Numbered from the stretch's first letter, positions 39,238-49,235 are shown. The stretch is DNA of 64,000 nucleotides from Micrococcaceae bacterium (GCA_013393415.1 JABXHI010000059.1:1-64000), one strand, 5' to 3'. The notes: generated by a model from the letters alone, not told the origin. Program-made: numbers and translations.

Positions 39238-39289
39238 CACCTTCCGACACGCCGCCCAATGTTCGATATTCCCAGGTGAGTTTGTAGAA

Positions 39290-39298
39290 TTATCCACA
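39290..39298 (+). promoter_or_regulatory. DnaA box 1 upstream of recA
   Basis: Perfect TTATCCACA, the consensus DnaA-binding site. Confidence 0.65.
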
Positions 39299-39331
39299 GG
39301 TTGCCGCCTAGCTCTCTCTGCCGTATCTGGG

Positions 39332-39340
39332 TTATCCACA
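39332..39340 (+). promoter_or_regulatory. DnaA box 2 upstream of recA
   Basis: A second perfect TTATCCACA in the same direction, 42 bases after the first, about four helical turns. Confidence 0.65.
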
Positions 39341-39373
39341 ATTTGGATGAGTTGGCTTATCGTGTCCGCGAAG

Positions 39374-39391
39374 GTTCTTAGACTGTAGAAC
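39374..39391. promoter_or_regulatory. Inverted repeat and -10 at the recA promoter
   Basis: GTTCT-N8-AGAAC spans 39374-39391 and encloses TAGACT (39379-39384), a likely -10 for recA. The arms are oriented opposite to the usual actinobacterial LexA box (GAAC-N4-GTTC), which I do not find in this 205-base gap. Confidence 0.5.
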
Positions 39392-39442
39392 ATGGCAGCA
39401 AGCTAGTATGGCCTGCGATCGACAATTCAAGGAGTACACCGT

Positions 39443-40492
39443 ATGTCTTCAAATACCAACCGCGATAAGGCACTAGATGCAGCACTCGCTCAGATCGATA
39501 AGAGTTACGGCAAAGGCTCGATTATGCGCCTCGGCGATGATGTCCGGGCACCAATTGAAGTGATTCCTACGGGGTCAGTGGGCCTTGATATCGCGCTGGG
39601 TATTGGTGGTCTGCCGCGTGGTCGTGTAGTCGAAATTTACGGTCCGGAATCATCAGGTAAGACAACTGTTGCGCTCCATGCTGTTGCCGAAGCACAACGC
39701 CAAGGTGGCATTGCAGCATTTATTGACGCTGAACATGCTTTGGACCCGGAATACGCTAAGAAGCTGGGCGTTGATACGGATGCGCTGCTCGTATCACAGC
39801 CAGATACCGGTGAGCAGGCATTGGAAATCATGGACATGCTGATTGGTTCCGGTGCGCTAGACATCGTCGTGATTGACTCGGTCGCAGCCCTTGTGCCACG
39901 TGCCGAAATTGAAGGCGAAATGGGAGACTCCCACGTTGGTCTGCAAGCTCGTCTTATGTCCCAAGCGCTGCGAAAAATTACTGGCCGACTCTCACAGTCC
40001 AAGACCACCGCCATGTTTATCAACCAGCTACGCGAAAAAGTTGGCGTCTTCTTCGGGTCACCAGAGACGACCACCGGTGGTAAAGCTCTGAAATTCTATT
40101 CCTCTGTGCGTATCGATATTCGGCGTATCGAAACTTTGAAGGAAGCTGGCAACCCTGTTGGTAACCGCACACGGGCAAAGATCGTCAAGAACAAAATGGC
40201 CCCACCGTTCAAACAGGCTGAATTCGACATCCTGTACGGTGTTGGTATTTCTCGCGAAGGCAGTCTCCTCGATATGGGCGTCGAACACAACATTGTGAAG
40301 AAATCCGGTGCCTGGTACACCTACGATGGCGATCAACTTGGACAGGGCAAGGAAAACTCTCGACGCTTCTTGAAAGATAACCCGGATCTTGCCCTCGAGA
40401 TTGAAGAACGCATCAAATCCGCTATGGGTCTTCGGGCCGAAGCCGTAGAGGACGATGAAGAAGTCGAGTTGAAAGCTGTTAAAGACGGCTAA
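39443..40492 (+). CDS. recA: Recombinase RecA
   Basis: The 349-residue protein is of standard length, with no intein. It has [20 protein letters not shown], Walker [10 protein letters not shown] (about residue 69), [20 protein letters not shown], and loop 2 [21 protein letters not shown]. It carries out strand exchange in recombination repair and would trigger LexA cleavage if LexA is present. AAGGAG lies before the ATG. Confidence 0.98.
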   Translation: MSSNTNRDKALDAALAQIDKSYGKGSIMRLGDDVRAPIEVIPTGSVGLDIALGIGGLPRGRVVEIYGPESSGKTTVALHAVAEAQRQGGIAAFIDAEHALDPEYAKKLGVDTDALLVSQPDTGEQALEIMDMLIGSGALDIVVIDSVAALVPRAEIEGEMGDSHVGLQARLMSQALRKITGRLSQSKTTAMFINQLREKVGVFFGSPETTTGGKALKFYSSVRIDIRRIETLKEAGNPVGNRTRAKIVKNKMAPPFKQAEFDILYGVGISREGSLLDMGVEHNIVKKSGAWYTYDGDQLGQGKENSRRFLKDNPDLALEIEERIKSAMGLRAEAVEDDEEVELKAVKDG

Positions 40493-40497
40493 GCCCC

Positions 40498-41034
40498 ATG
40501 CAGGAACAGGACGATGATAAGACCGATCTGCAGCAGCAGGCGCGAAATATCATATTGCGTCAGCTGGCTGCTGCGCCCAAAACTCGACATCAGTTAGCGG
40601 AAAAACTTCGCCAACGAGAGATCCCTGAGCAGGTCATTGAAGAAGTCTTAGATCGCTTCGAAGACGTTGAGTTGATCGACGATGCTTTGTTTGCTGAAAG
40701 TTGGGTTCGTTCGCGACATCGCTCAAAAGGGTTGGCCCGCCGCGCATTAAGCATGGAGCTGCGCCAACGCGGAGTTGACGACGAAAGCACCGAGATTGCC
40801 CTGGAACAGTTATCAGACGAAGACGAACGGGCCAAAGCACACGAGTTGGTGGTCCGAAAACTTACTCGGGCCACCGTCCCGTCATCAACAGATCCAGACG
40901 ACCGCAAACAACACGATAGAATGGTGCGACGCCTGGTAGGCATGTTGTCTAGAAAAGGCTACGCACCAGGTCTCGCGTTCAGTATCGTGACTGATGCTAT
41001 GAACGCACACGACCTTGATACCCTCGAAGAATGA
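40498..41034 (+). CDS. recX: Regulatory protein RecX
   Basis: The 178-residue helical protein has the triple three-helix repeats of Rec[47 protein letters not shown] and [21 protein letters not shown]. It limits RecA filament growth. It begins five bases after recA without its own clear ribosome binding site. Confidence 0.92.
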   Translation: MQEQDDDKTDLQQQARNIILRQLAAAPKTRHQLAEKLRQREIPEQVIEEVLDRFEDVELIDDALFAESWVRSRHRSKGLARRALSMELRQRGVDDESTEIALEQLSDEDERAKAHELVVRKLTRATVPSSTDPDDRKQHDRMVRRLVGMLSRKGYAPGLAFSIVTDAMNAHDLDTLEE

Positions 41035-41041
41035 AAACACT

Positions 41042-42541
41042 GTGACTCAAGCTGCGATTGCACCCACCACACAACGCTCGTATGAGATTCGGACGTTCGG
41101 ATGCCAAATGAATGTCCACGATTCCGAGAGAATTTCTGGTCTCTTAGAAGAACGCGGATACACAGTGGCTGATGCTGAAGCCACACCCGATCTCGTGGTA
41201 TTCAATACCTGTGCAGTGCGTGAAAACGCCGCAAATAAACTCTATGGGCACCTCGGTAACCTCAAGGTCGTCAAGGATGAACATCCTGGGATGCAAATTG
41301 CTGTAGGTGGCTGCCTGGCCCAAAAAGATCAGGACAGTATCGTTGAGCGAGCTCCCTGGGTGGATGTTGTTTTTGGCACGCACAACATCGGATCACTCCC
41401 GGTGCTACTAGAACGTTCGCGTCACAATGAGTCTGCACAAGTCGAACTCTTGGAAGCATTGGAAACATTTCCTTCGACCTTGCCCACGAAAAGAGAGTCC
41501 AGCTACTCTGGTTGGGTTTCCATTTCGGTGGGTTGCAACAACACCTGTACGTTTTGTATCGTTCCATCCCTGCGTGGAAAAGAGAAAGATCGCAGGCCTG
41601 GAGACATTCTGTCCGAGGTACAGGCACTTGTGGACGACGGTGCCGTGGAAGTCACCTTGCTTGGTCAAAACGTGAACACCTACGGTGTGGAATTCCGTGA
41701 TCGTCAGGCTTTCTCGAAACTCCTGCGAGCCACAGGCGACATTGAAGGTCTGGAACGCGTTCGGTTTACGAGTCCGCACCCAGCATCATTTACCGAAGAT
41801 GTCATTGATGCAATGGCCGAAACTCCTAATGTTATGCCGCAGCTGCATATGCCCTTGCAATCGGGTTCAGACGCGATTTTGAAATCGATGCGTCGTTCGT
41901 ATCGTTCAAAGCGATTTCTCGGAATTTTAGATAAGGTTCGGGAACGCATCCCACATGCGGCCGTTACGACAGATATTATCGTGGGTTTCCCCGGCGAGAC
42001 CGAGGAAGATTTCCAACAGACGCTAGACGTCGTGGAGGCTTCCCGATTTTCTATGGCCTACACCTTCCAATATTCTCCACGCGAAGGAACGCCTGCTGCA
42101 GAAATGGGAGACCAAATTCCAAAAGAAGTCGTGCAAGAACGCTTCGAGCGCTTGGTCGCCCTACAAGATCGGATAGCCGCGGAAGAGTCTGCCAAACGCG
42201 TGGGCACCGAACAAGAAGTACTGGTCACCAACGATACCGGCGCACGAGGCGAGCAAACAGGACGTCTCACAGGACGGGCACCAGATAACCGTCTCGTGCA
42301 CTTTAGCCTCCCGCATGGCGTAGAAAGTCCGCGACCCGGTGATTTTGTGACGGTGCCGATCACCGAAGCGTACTCGTATCACCTCATTGCTGATCCGACC
42401 AGTGCAGACCAGTACTTCCTGCGCCGGTCGCGTGCTGGAGATGCCTGGGATCGTCGTCAAGCCGAATCGTGCGGTACCGGCCCGTCGGTACCAACAGCTG
42501 GTGTCAACCTCGGGCTGCCGAGCTTGCGTGTCGACGCATAA
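41042..42541 (+). CDS. miaB: tRNA-2-methylthio-N6-dimethylallyladenosine synthase
   Basis: The 499-residue protein starts at GTG 41042, seven bases after recX. The N-terminal Fe-S domain has Cys in [15 protein letters not shown] and GGCLAQ; the radical SAM site CNNTCTFC is near residue 168; and a TRAM domain follows. It adds the methylthio group to A37 of tRNAs reading UNN codons, after MiaA. The extra C-terminal 55 residues appear unstructured. Its last 14 bases overlap miaA. Confidence 0.95.
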   Translation: MTQAAIAPTTQRSYEIRTFGCQMNVHDSERISGLLEERGYTVADAEATPDLVVFNTCAVRENAANKLYGHLGNLKVVKDEHPGMQIAVGGCLAQKDQDSIVERAPWVDVVFGTHNIGSLPVLLERSRHNESAQVELLEALETFPSTLPTKRESSYSGWVSISVGCNNTCTFCIVPSLRGKEKDRRPGDILSEVQALVDDGAVEVTLLGQNVNTYGVEFRDRQAFSKLLRATGDIEGLERVRFTSPHPASFTEDVIDAMAETPNVMPQLHMPLQSGSDAILKSMRRSYRSKRFLGILDKVRERIPHAAVTTDIIVGFPGETEEDFQQTLDVVEASRFSMAYTFQYSPREGTPAAEMGDQIPKEVVQERFERLVALQDRIAAEESAKRVGTEQEVLVTNDTGARGEQTGRLTGRAPDNRLVHFSLPHGVESPRPGDFVTVPITEAYSYHLIADPTSADQYFLRRSRAGDAWDRRQAESCGTGPSVPTAGVNLGLPSLRVDA

Positions 42542-43448
42542 TAGACCGCCAGTTGTGGCGCTTGTCGGAGCCACGGCAACAGGAAAATCTGATCTGGCCG
42601 TGGCCCTGGCGCAGGCAGTCGATGGTGAAATTATTAATGCTGATGCCATGCAGTTCTATCAAGGCATGGACATTGGTACGGCGAAAATCACTGAAGCCGA
42701 ACAGCAAGGTATTGTTCATCATCTGCTGGATATATACCCGCTGCATGTCGAGGCAACTGTCGCCGGGTTTCAAACGCAAGCTCGAAATACGATTACGGAT
42801 ATTCGAACCCGCGACAGAATACCGATTTTGGTCGGCGGATCTGGCCTGTACGTCCGAGCAGCGCTGGACACTTTAGAATTTCCGCCGACCAATACTGCGC
42901 TACGCCAACAACTCATCGGGGAAGTCGAGTTGTCAGGTATCGACCATCTGGTCAAGGAATTGCAAACAGTGGATCCCGATGCCGCCCACCGGCTCAGCGA
43001 TGAGCGACGAATCATTCGTGCAGTAGAAGTGCATCGACTCACGGGTCGACCCTTCAGCTCATTCATGCCGCAACGCGAATATCATCCGGATACCCAGCCG
43101 GTAGTTCAAATTGGGTTGAGTATTCCCCGTACGCTATTGCACGAGCGAGTCGAACAACGGGTTTATAAGATGTTCGACGCAGGGTGGGTCGAAGAAGTGA
43201 GTCGTCTGCAAGACGTCGGACTGGCCCAGGCCCCAACCGCTTCGAAGGCTATTGGGTACCGCCAAATGCTGGACTACTTGGCCGGTTCCATCACCAGAAA
43301 CGAAGCAATCGAATCTACAATAGTAGCCACGCGGCGATTTGCCCGTCGCCAAGAAACTTGGTTTAAAGCCGATCACCGAGTTCACTGGATTGATACACAA
43401 TCCGATGATCTCGTGGCAGATGCTTTAACCGTCATTGAATCACGCTAG
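42528..43448 (+). CDS. miaA: tRNA dimethylallyltransferase
   Basis: I choose GTG at 42528 ([14 protein letters not shown]); the frame is open 47 codons upstream inside miaB. The 306-residue enzyme has the P-loop [23 protein letters not shown], and [11 protein letters not shown], and later [12 protein letters not shown]. It transfers the dimethylallyl group to A37 of tRNA, the substrate of MiaB. It uses dimethylallyl diphosphate, so an isoprenoid route must exist elsewhere. Confidence 0.94.
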   Translation: MSTHNRPPVVALVGATATGKSDLAVALAQAVDGEIINADAMQFYQGMDIGTAKITEAEQQGIVHHLLDIYPLHVEATVAGFQTQARNTITDIRTRDRIPILVGGSGLYVRAALDTLEFPPTNTALRQQLIGEVELSGIDHLVKELQTVDPDAAHRLSDERRIIRAVEVHRLTGRPFSSFMPQREYHPDTQPVVQIGLSIPRTLLHERVEQRVYKMFDAGWVEEVSRLQDVGLAQAPTASKAIGYRQMLDYLAGSITRNEAIESTIVATRRFARRQETWFKADHRVHWIDTQSDDLVADALTVIESR

Positions 43449-43451
43449 GGT
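43446..43451 (+). promoter_or_regulatory. Candidate -10 for a leaderless dapF-like transcript
   Basis: TAGGGT overlaps the miaA stop codon and ends six bases before the ATG at 43458; no ribosome binding site is present. Confidence 0.4.
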
Positions 43452-43457
43452 GCACTC

Positions 43458-44369
43458 ATGACCGCTAAACCACAGCCACTGCACGAGCAAGGCTTGCTTC
43501 GTCAAACTCTTGCTGGGACTCGGTTTGTTAAAATCGCGGGCCCGGTAGGGGACTGGATCGTGTTCTATGATGCCGCGGACGCAATCACGCTCACAGAAAA
43601 ACGCGTTATCGCTCTCTGCGACAGGGTGGGTGGCGTTGGAGCCAGGGGAGTCGTGCTGATAGCCCCGGCCCAAGACTCCTCGAGCGGGACCACCCCGCAA
43701 TCCCGTATCGAGGCGTGGCACGCTGACGGCGCACCAGCCCACAACATGACCGAGCCAGCACGTGCCGCGACCTGCGGCCTGGCTGTCTTGAATAAAATTT
43801 CGGTCGAGGAAACCAGCCATCACATCTTCGAATCCAACTTTGGGCCGATTACTACGGTCTATACACCTTCATATATTGGTGTCGACATTGGACAATGGGC
43901 GTTTACTGAACCGAATACGGCCGAAGCAGCAGGCTCAGACGTACTCGTGATGGCGGCAGGACTCACTGATCCACGACCGGGGCTAAGCGTGCACATCCAA
44001 ACCAACCATGTCACCATTGCCGTGGAATCAGTGCACGAGCTTGAAACCATCGATCTTGAGCAGCAACCTTCCCTTGAGCCACCCCCTACCATGCCAACCA
44101 GCACCAGTTTCGTCGTACCCCAAGATCCCCTGATGGACGAGCAAATGGGCCAGCTTCGACTGCGGAGCTACACAGAAAATCGGAACGATCACGATCTTGC
44201 ATCCGCCGCTGCCGCTGCGACCGTTGCATTTCAAACTTGGTCAGGGCTCAAGCAGCTAAAGATTTGGAATGTGGCAACCGAACACGGCGACATCGTCGTC
44301 CAGATGCACGAGAAACAGCGGCTGTCGACCTTCGCTAAGCTATCGACTGCATTCTTTGGCACACTCTAG
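43458..44369 (+). CDS. DapF-like protein lacking both catalytic cysteines
   Basis: The 303-residue protein occupies the dapF slot after miaA and follows the DapF fold along its length: LTEKRVIALCDRVGGVGARG (about 45-63), AAGLTDPRPGLSV (166-178) and FVVPQDPL (218-225) match actinobacterial DapF. But the first active-site motif, normally MCGNGxR, reads MTEPARA with Thr98 for the catalytic Cys, and the second, normally SCGTG, reads LASAA with Ala248. The substrate-binding ERGxxET is also lost. It should not racemise LL-DAP by the known mechanism. There is no frameshift, so it is probably an expressed protein with another role. Confidence 0.8.
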   Translation: MTAKPQPLHEQGLLRQTLAGTRFVKIAGPVGDWIVFYDAADAITLTEKRVIALCDRVGGVGARGVVLIAPAQDSSSGTTPQSRIEAWHADGAPAHNMTEPARAATCGLAVLNKISVEETSHHIFESNFGPITTVYTPSYIGVDIGQWAFTEPNTAEAAGSDVLVMAAGLTDPRPGLSVHIQTNHVTIAVESVHELETIDLEQQPSLEPPPTMPTSTSFVVPQDPLMDEQMGQLRLRSYTENRNDHDLASAAAAATVAFQTWSGLKQLKIWNVATEHGDIVVQMHEKQRLSTFAKLSTAFFGTL

Positions 44370-44983
44370 GCACGCTCGATATGCAAAATACGGAACCCTT
44401 TGTCCGTTGCCGGCCGCCGAACTGTGAATTCCCCAGGACTGTGCTCATCAAGCATCTTGGCAATCCAAGGCATCAGGGAATCGGCTCCAAGTTTCTTTGC
44501 CACCACCAACCAAGCGTGTCCACCATGATTAAGTACCGGCAACCAGCGTGACAAAATCTCATGCAGTGCTTGCTTGCCGATACGGATCGGTGGATTCGAC
44601 CAGATCACGTCAAAACGCGCATCCTCAGGCACTTCATCAGGATGTTGCACGGTGATGTTGTCCACGCCGAGACGCGCTGCATTGGAAGCTGTCAGACTCG
44701 CAGCACGTTCGTTGACTTCGATAGCCGTCACGCGAGCGTCCGGAGCGAGGAGCCCCATCGTCAGAGCGACGGGCCCCCACCCAGAACCGATATCTAAAAA
44801 CTCTCCGGCCGTAGGTGGATGGGGGACGTTGTCGAGCAGCACTGCCGTGCCGCGATCAAGGCCATCGGGCGAGAAAATGCTCCCGGCAGTTTCGACTTCG
44901 AAATCTTCTCCAGCCAGTTTCACCTCGACGACGCGTCGACGTGCTTGTCCGATGGGCGCAGCAGAAAAATAGTGATCGTTCAT
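44366..44983 (-). CDS. Class I methyltransferase, RsmC-like (MTS domain)
   Basis: The 205-residue protein has GEFLDIGSGWGPVALTMGL (SAM site, about 70) and the catalytic motif NPPIRIG near residue 130, the NPP-[FYI] motif of MTS-domain N-methyltransferases acting on guanine in rRNA. The start at 44983 is favoured by a TAGACT seven bases upstream; ATG 45025 is an alternative. It overlaps the DapF-like gene by four bases at the stops. Confidence 0.82.
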   Translation of the reverse strand: MNDHYFSAAPIGQARRRVVEVKLAGEDFEVETAGSIFSPDGLDRGTAVLLDNVPHPPTAGEFLDIGSGWGPVALTMGLLAPDARVTAIEVNERAASLTASNAARLGVDNITVQHPDEVPEDARFDVIWSNPPIRIGKQALHEILSRWLPVLNHGGHAWLVVAKKLGADSLMPWIAKMLDEHSPGEFTVRRPATDKGFRILHIERA

Positions 44984-44990
44984 CGTGCTT

Positions 44991-44996
44991 AGTCTA
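44991..44996 (-). promoter_or_regulatory. -10 element for the leaderless methyltransferase gene
   Basis: On the minus strand TAGACT ends seven bases before the ATG at 44983; no ribosome binding site is seen. The remainder of the 220-base gap to hflX shows only a weak TACAAT (45168-45173) for hflX. Confidence 0.45.
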
Positions 44997-45203
44997 ATAC
45001 GACCAAGGCCACCAATTGTTGCCATTCCGGGGTGCTGCGGTGAACGATCGCTGGAATACTACACCTCAAGATTGTGTTGTATTGCTTACAAGAGTGCACA
45101 AAACATCACGCGGGTCTCTCCACACTCGTGGCTGATCTCGAGTCGTGGAGCGTCACGTGTGAAAGACTACAATTAAGGAATAGAACCTCTGCACAAGGAG
45201 AAA

Positions 45204-46739
45204 ATGGTCACTCAACACGAACCCACTGATCCTCAAGTTGATCAGCAAGTCAAAAAGCTGATCGATCGGATCTTATCTGCCGAAGATGCGAAAGCTTCGC
45301 ACACCCAGGCGGACGATGAGTATGCGAAAAATGCTCAGGCGCTTGATGCCGGGGGATCGAATTACACTGAATTCGATGGTGATCAATTCGAATTGGCCCA
45401 GCGCCATGCCCTGCGGCGTGTGGCCGGATTATCCACCGAACTGGAGGATGTCACCGAGGTTGAATATCGTCAGCTTCGCTTGGAGAATGTTGTGTTGGCG
45501 GGGCTGTGGACCGAAGGCACAGTAACCGAAGCCGAGCACTCCCTGCGTGAATTGGCCGCACTTGCCAACACTGCCGGGTCGACTGTGCTCGACGGGATCA
45601 TCCAACGACGTCACGCGCCAGATCCGGCAACTTTTCTCGGTCGAGGCAAAGCAGAACAACTCGCTGACGTTGTGCGCGAGCATGGGGCAGATACGATCAT
45701 CGTTGACACCGAATTGGCGCCATCACAGCGTCGCGGGCTCGAAGATGTCTGCCGTGTTAAAGTCATTGACCGTACGGCACTGATCCTCGATATTTTTGCC
45801 CAACACGCTCAATCTAAAGAGGGTAAGGCTCAAGTCGAGCTAGCCCAGCTGGAATACCTGCTGCCACGACTGCGCGGTTGGGGCGAATCTATGTCTCGTC
45901 AGGCCGGCGGTCAGGCCGCAGGCGGTGCTGGGATCGGCTCGCGTGGCCCCGGTGAGACGAAGATTGAACTCGACCGTCGTCGAATCCGCGATCGGATGGC
46001 GAAACTTCGTCGCGAAATCAAAGGCATGAAAAATGCTCGCGAGACGAAGCGAGCTCGCCGACGTCGTAATCAGGTCCCGTCTGTAGCCATCGCGGGGTAT
46101 ACAAACGCTGGAAAGTCCTCGATCCTCAACCGTTTGACCAAAGCTGGCGTCATAGTAGAAAACGCTTTGTTTGCTACGTTGGACCCGACGGTCCGATCCG
46201 CTGAATCAATTGACGGTGTTGCGTATACGCTCACCGACACGGTCGGTTTCGTTCGGCAGCTTCCGACTCAGTTAGTTGAGGCATTTCGATCGACGCTGGA
46301 AGAAGTCGATGAAGCGGATCTGATTGTGCATGTTGTTGATGCCTCTCATCCAGAGCCTGAAGCTCAGATTATGGCTGTTCGACAGGTCTTCGCCGAGACA
46401 CAGATCGCAGACATTAGTGAACTCATGGTCTTCAACAAAGCAGATGCGGCAGACCCACTTGTGCTGGCGGGTTTGCAACGCAAATATCCGCAGGCGCTGA
46501 TTGTCTCGGCTGCATCGGGTGAAGGATTCGCACAGCTGGAGGCGGCAATCGCCCAGCGACTACCACGTCCCAGTGTGCACCTGGATTTGTTAGTGCCTTA
46601 TACCGACGGCGATGTCGTGCACCGACTACACTCGGATGACACTGAAATTTTGACGGAAACTTATGAACCAGAAGGTACTGCGATGACCGTGCTGGTCTAC
46701 CCCCAAGACAAGGACAATTACCTCAGCTATGTCCGGTAA
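45204..46739 (+). CDS. hflX: GTPase HflX
   Basis: AAGGAG lies before the ATG. The 511-residue protein has the HflX N-domain (GRGKAEQLADVVREHGADTIIVD), the linker with GAGIGSRGPGETKIELDRR, and the G domain with GYTNAGKSSILNRL (about 296) and LTDTVGFVRQLP. HflX splits stalled ribosomes after heat or antibiotic stress. Its end overlaps dinG by 11 bases. Confidence 0.95.
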   Translation: MVTQHEPTDPQVDQQVKKLIDRILSAEDAKASHTQADDEYAKNAQALDAGGSNYTEFDGDQFELAQRHALRRVAGLSTELEDVTEVEYRQLRLENVVLAGLWTEGTVTEAEHSLRELAALANTAGSTVLDGIIQRRHAPDPATFLGRGKAEQLADVVREHGADTIIVDTELAPSQRRGLEDVCRVKVIDRTALILDIFAQHAQSKEGKAQVELAQLEYLLPRLRGWGESMSRQAGGQAAGGAGIGSRGPGETKIELDRRRIRDRMAKLRREIKGMKNARETKRARRRRNQVPSVAIAGYTNAGKSSILNRLTKAGVIVENALFATLDPTVRSAESIDGVAYTLTDTVGFVRQLPTQLVEAFRSTLEEVDEADLIVHVVDASHPEPEAQIMAVRQVFAETQIADISELMVFNKADAADPLVLAGLQRKYPQALIVSAASGEGFAQLEAAIAQRLPRPSVHLDLLVPYTDGDVVHRLHSDDTEILTETYEPEGTAMTVLVYPQDKDNYLSYVR

Positions 46740-48771
46740 GCAACCGGTAGACACCAAAGCAGCCAGCCAAGCGCAAACGCAAGTGAGCGCCTGGTTGGCT
46801 GATGTCGTTGACGAACTCGGCGGTCAGTCTCGACCCGGTCAACAACAGATGGCCACCGAAGTCACTCAGGCCCTGGAGACTGGTACCCACCTCTTGGTTC
46901 AAGCGGGCACCGGGACCGGTAAATCCCTTGCATATTTGGTGCCGTCAGTGGACTATGCGCTCGGAAGTGATTCTCCGGTGGTCATCGCAACCGCAACACT
47001 TGCGCTACAAAGCCAAATCATCAATCGGGACCTACCCCGTCTCCTGGAGACGTTGAGCCCGGCACTGCCGCGAAGCGTCGATGTCGCGTTGCTCAAGGGC
47101 CGAGCAAACTATGTGTGCAAGTATAAGTTGAATGGTGCAGCAACTGAACCCGATGATGACAGTCTGCTTGGTTCGACAGATGTCACTGGTCAACCACTGT
47201 CACAACTGGGTGATGAAGTCATGCGCTTACGTTCCTGGGCTGAGGATACTGACACCGGAGACCGCGATGATCTCAAACCGGGTGTCACGGATGAGGCATG
47301 GCGGCAAGTATCCGTCTCAGCACGCGAATGTATTGGTGCGTCCAAATGCCCATTTGCCGATGAATGTTTTTCTGAGTTGGCGCGTGAGGCCGCGGGTGAG
47401 GCTGACATTGTTGTCACCAACCATGCTATGCTCGCGATCGCGGCGTTCGAGGACCTCAACATTATGCCTGACACCGATGTGATCGTGATTGACGAAGCGC
47501 ACGAACTCACCGACAGAGTCACTTCGGCGGTCACCACTCATTTGTCCGGTCCAATGATCCGTAGCGTGGCAAAGCAGGCGAGACAAGATGCCTCGGTTGT
47601 GGCCACAGATCTTACCGATGCTGCGGTGGCACTGGAAGCCGCATTCACCCCGGCCCCCACCGGTTGGTTTTCACAAGGACTCAACGAGCACCAGCTGACC
47701 GCGCTGGAAACTGTGCGGGAAGAAACACGGCACATGCTGAGTGACCTGAAAGAAACCGGCAGCGCAGACTCGGAGGACTCCGAACGACAGCTCACGAAAA
47801 ACCGTTTGACCGAGATTCTCGACACCGCCGAGCAACTGATTTCAGCGGGATCACAACCCCAGTCAGACACCGTCGTGTGGGCAACCCGGCCATCGCATTT
47901 TGAACCCGGCCAGGGCTGGGTCGAAGCAGACCCGCATGGAGCGCCGCTGCTCTATGCTGCACCATTGTCTATTGCAGGTAAATTCCGAGACAAACTGCTC
48001 AACGAGACCACAACCATCCTCACGTCAGCAACCCTGGCTGTTGGTGGCAAGTTTGACGCGATCACCGGCGATTTAGGATTCACCCTCAACGGGGGAACCA
48101 AGTACAAGACGCTTGATGTCGGTAGCCCCTTTGACTATCCGAAGCAGGGCATACTCTATGTCGCCGATGATCTGCCGAAGCCGGGACCACAGCCATCAAT
48201 GCAATCACATGATCGGCTCGAACAGCTGTTGAAAGCATCCAACGGGGGAGCGCTATGTCTGTTCTCCTCGCGTAGTGCGGCAAAAGCGGCAGCAGAAGAA
48301 ATGCGCTTACGTTTCGGCAAAGACCTGAACATCCTCGTTCAAGGCGAATCCACACTGTCTGGTCTCATCGATGAGTTCACCGACGACACCAGTGCGTGCC
48401 TTTTTGGGACGCTTACCTTGTGGCAAGGGGTCGATGTGCCAGGGGACGCGTTACGGCTGGTCACCATCGATCGCATTCCCTTCCCACGCCCAGATGACCC
48501 GTTGGCTTCGGCCCGGGCACGCTATATCAGTCAACGCGGCGGCAACGGTTTCATGTCCGTGTCGGCTTCTCACGCGGCAGTCCGGCTAGCCCAGGGCGCA
48601 GGCCGCTTGATACGTTCAACGTCCGACCGCGGGGTGGTCGCTGTGCTTGATTCGAGACTGGCCACTGCCGGTTATGGTGGATTCTTAAAAGCTTCTATGC
48701 CGGATTTCTGGGCCACGCGCTCGACCGAGCAGGTTTTAGGCAGTTTGCGGAGACTCTCTGCCAAGCTATAA
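46729..48771 (+). CDS. dinG: DinG/YoaA-type ATP-dependent helicase
   Basis: The 680-residue superfamily 2 helicase has QAGTGTGKSLAYLVPS (Walker A, about 57), a four-Cys iron-sulfur site formed by NYVCKYK, ARECIGASKC and ADECF, and the DEAH box VIDEAHEL. It unwinds 5'-3' duplexes such as R-loops and forks. In relatives lexA follows it; here the next gene is the LysM protein. Confidence 0.93.
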   Translation: MSGKQPVDTKAASQAQTQVSAWLADVVDELGGQSRPGQQQMATEVTQALETGTHLLVQAGTGTGKSLAYLVPSVDYALGSDSPVVIATATLALQSQIINRDLPRLLETLSPALPRSVDVALLKGRANYVCKYKLNGAATEPDDDSLLGSTDVTGQPLSQLGDEVMRLRSWAEDTDTGDRDDLKPGVTDEAWRQVSVSARECIGASKCPFADECFSELAREAAGEADIVVTNHAMLAIAAFEDLNIMPDTDVIVIDEAHELTDRVTSAVTTHLSGPMIRSVAKQARQDASVVATDLTDAAVALEAAFTPAPTGWFSQGLNEHQLTALETVREETRHMLSDLKETGSADSEDSERQLTKNRLTEILDTAEQLISAGSQPQSDTVVWATRPSHFEPGQGWVEADPHGAPLLYAAPLSIAGKFRDKLLNETTTILTSATLAVGGKFDAITGDLGFTLNGGTKYKTLDVGSPFDYPKQGILYVADDLPKPGPQPSMQSHDRLEQLLKASNGGALCLFSSRSAAKAAAEEMRLRFGKDLNILVQGESTLSGLIDEFTDDTSACLFGTLTLWQGVDVPGDALRLVTIDRIPFPRPDDPLASARARYISQRGGNGFMSVSASHAAVRLAQGAGRLIRSTSDRGVVAVLDSRLATAGYGGFLKASMPDFWATRSTEQVLGSLRRLSAKL

Positions 48772-48881
48772 AGCAGCTACCGGCCTCGTCGTTGTGCGTC
48801 TTCGGATCCTTATCCTGTCCTACCTGGTTGTTTCAATGAGTACATACGAAGTGTCACTCACAAAACGCCAGGAGGGTATCG

Positions 48882-49235
48882 ATGAGCACTATGACGAACA
48901 CGGGTTCGACCACCTCGACACTCACTTTGACCCGCAAAGGCCGCCGCACGATTCGAACACTCATCGTGATTGGGAGCCTCACAGTGGCCGGTGTGCTAAC
49001 GGTTGTCCTGTGGTTTGGACTGCCAGGATCTTCTGCGGTGGCCTCCGACGGTTCTGAGCCAGAGGTGTACCAACAAATCATTGTGCAACCCGGGGATACG
49101 CTGTGGGAAATTTCTAGCAGGTTATCCCACGACTCAGACCAAGCCGTCGTGTTGGAAAAAATCCTGGAATACAACAGCCTGGAAACTTCCCATCTAGAAG
49201 TCGGTCAACCGCTCTATGTGCCGGCCGTGGAATAG
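48882..49235 (+). CDS. LysM-domain membrane protein (lexA-neighbour type)
   Basis: The 117-residue protein has a basic N-terminus, one membrane helix (LIVIGSLTVAGVLTVVLWF) and a C-terminal LysM domain (IIVQPGDTLWEISSRLSHDSD... LEVGQPLYVPA). It resembles YneA-type cell-division suppressors encoded next to lexA and induced by DNA damage. AGGAGG precedes the ATG. No LexA-type box is visible in the 110 bases upstream. Confidence 0.8.
   Translation: MSTMTNTGSTTSTLTLTRKGRRTIRTLIVIGSLTVAGVLTVVLWFGLPGSSAVASDGSEPEVYQQIIVQPGDTLWEISSRLSHDSDQAVVLEKILEYNSLETSHLEVGQPLYVPAVE

Noticed and set aside
39374-39391. LexA (SOS) box at recA
   Set aside because: The half-sites GTTCT...AGAAC are in the reverse arrangement to GAAC-N4-GTTC and the spacer is eight, so it was recorded only as an unidentified repeat.
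43458-44369. Annotating this gene simply as dapF
   Set aside because: Fold and position match, but both catalytic cysteines and the surrounding motifs are gone, so a normal epimerase name would mislead.
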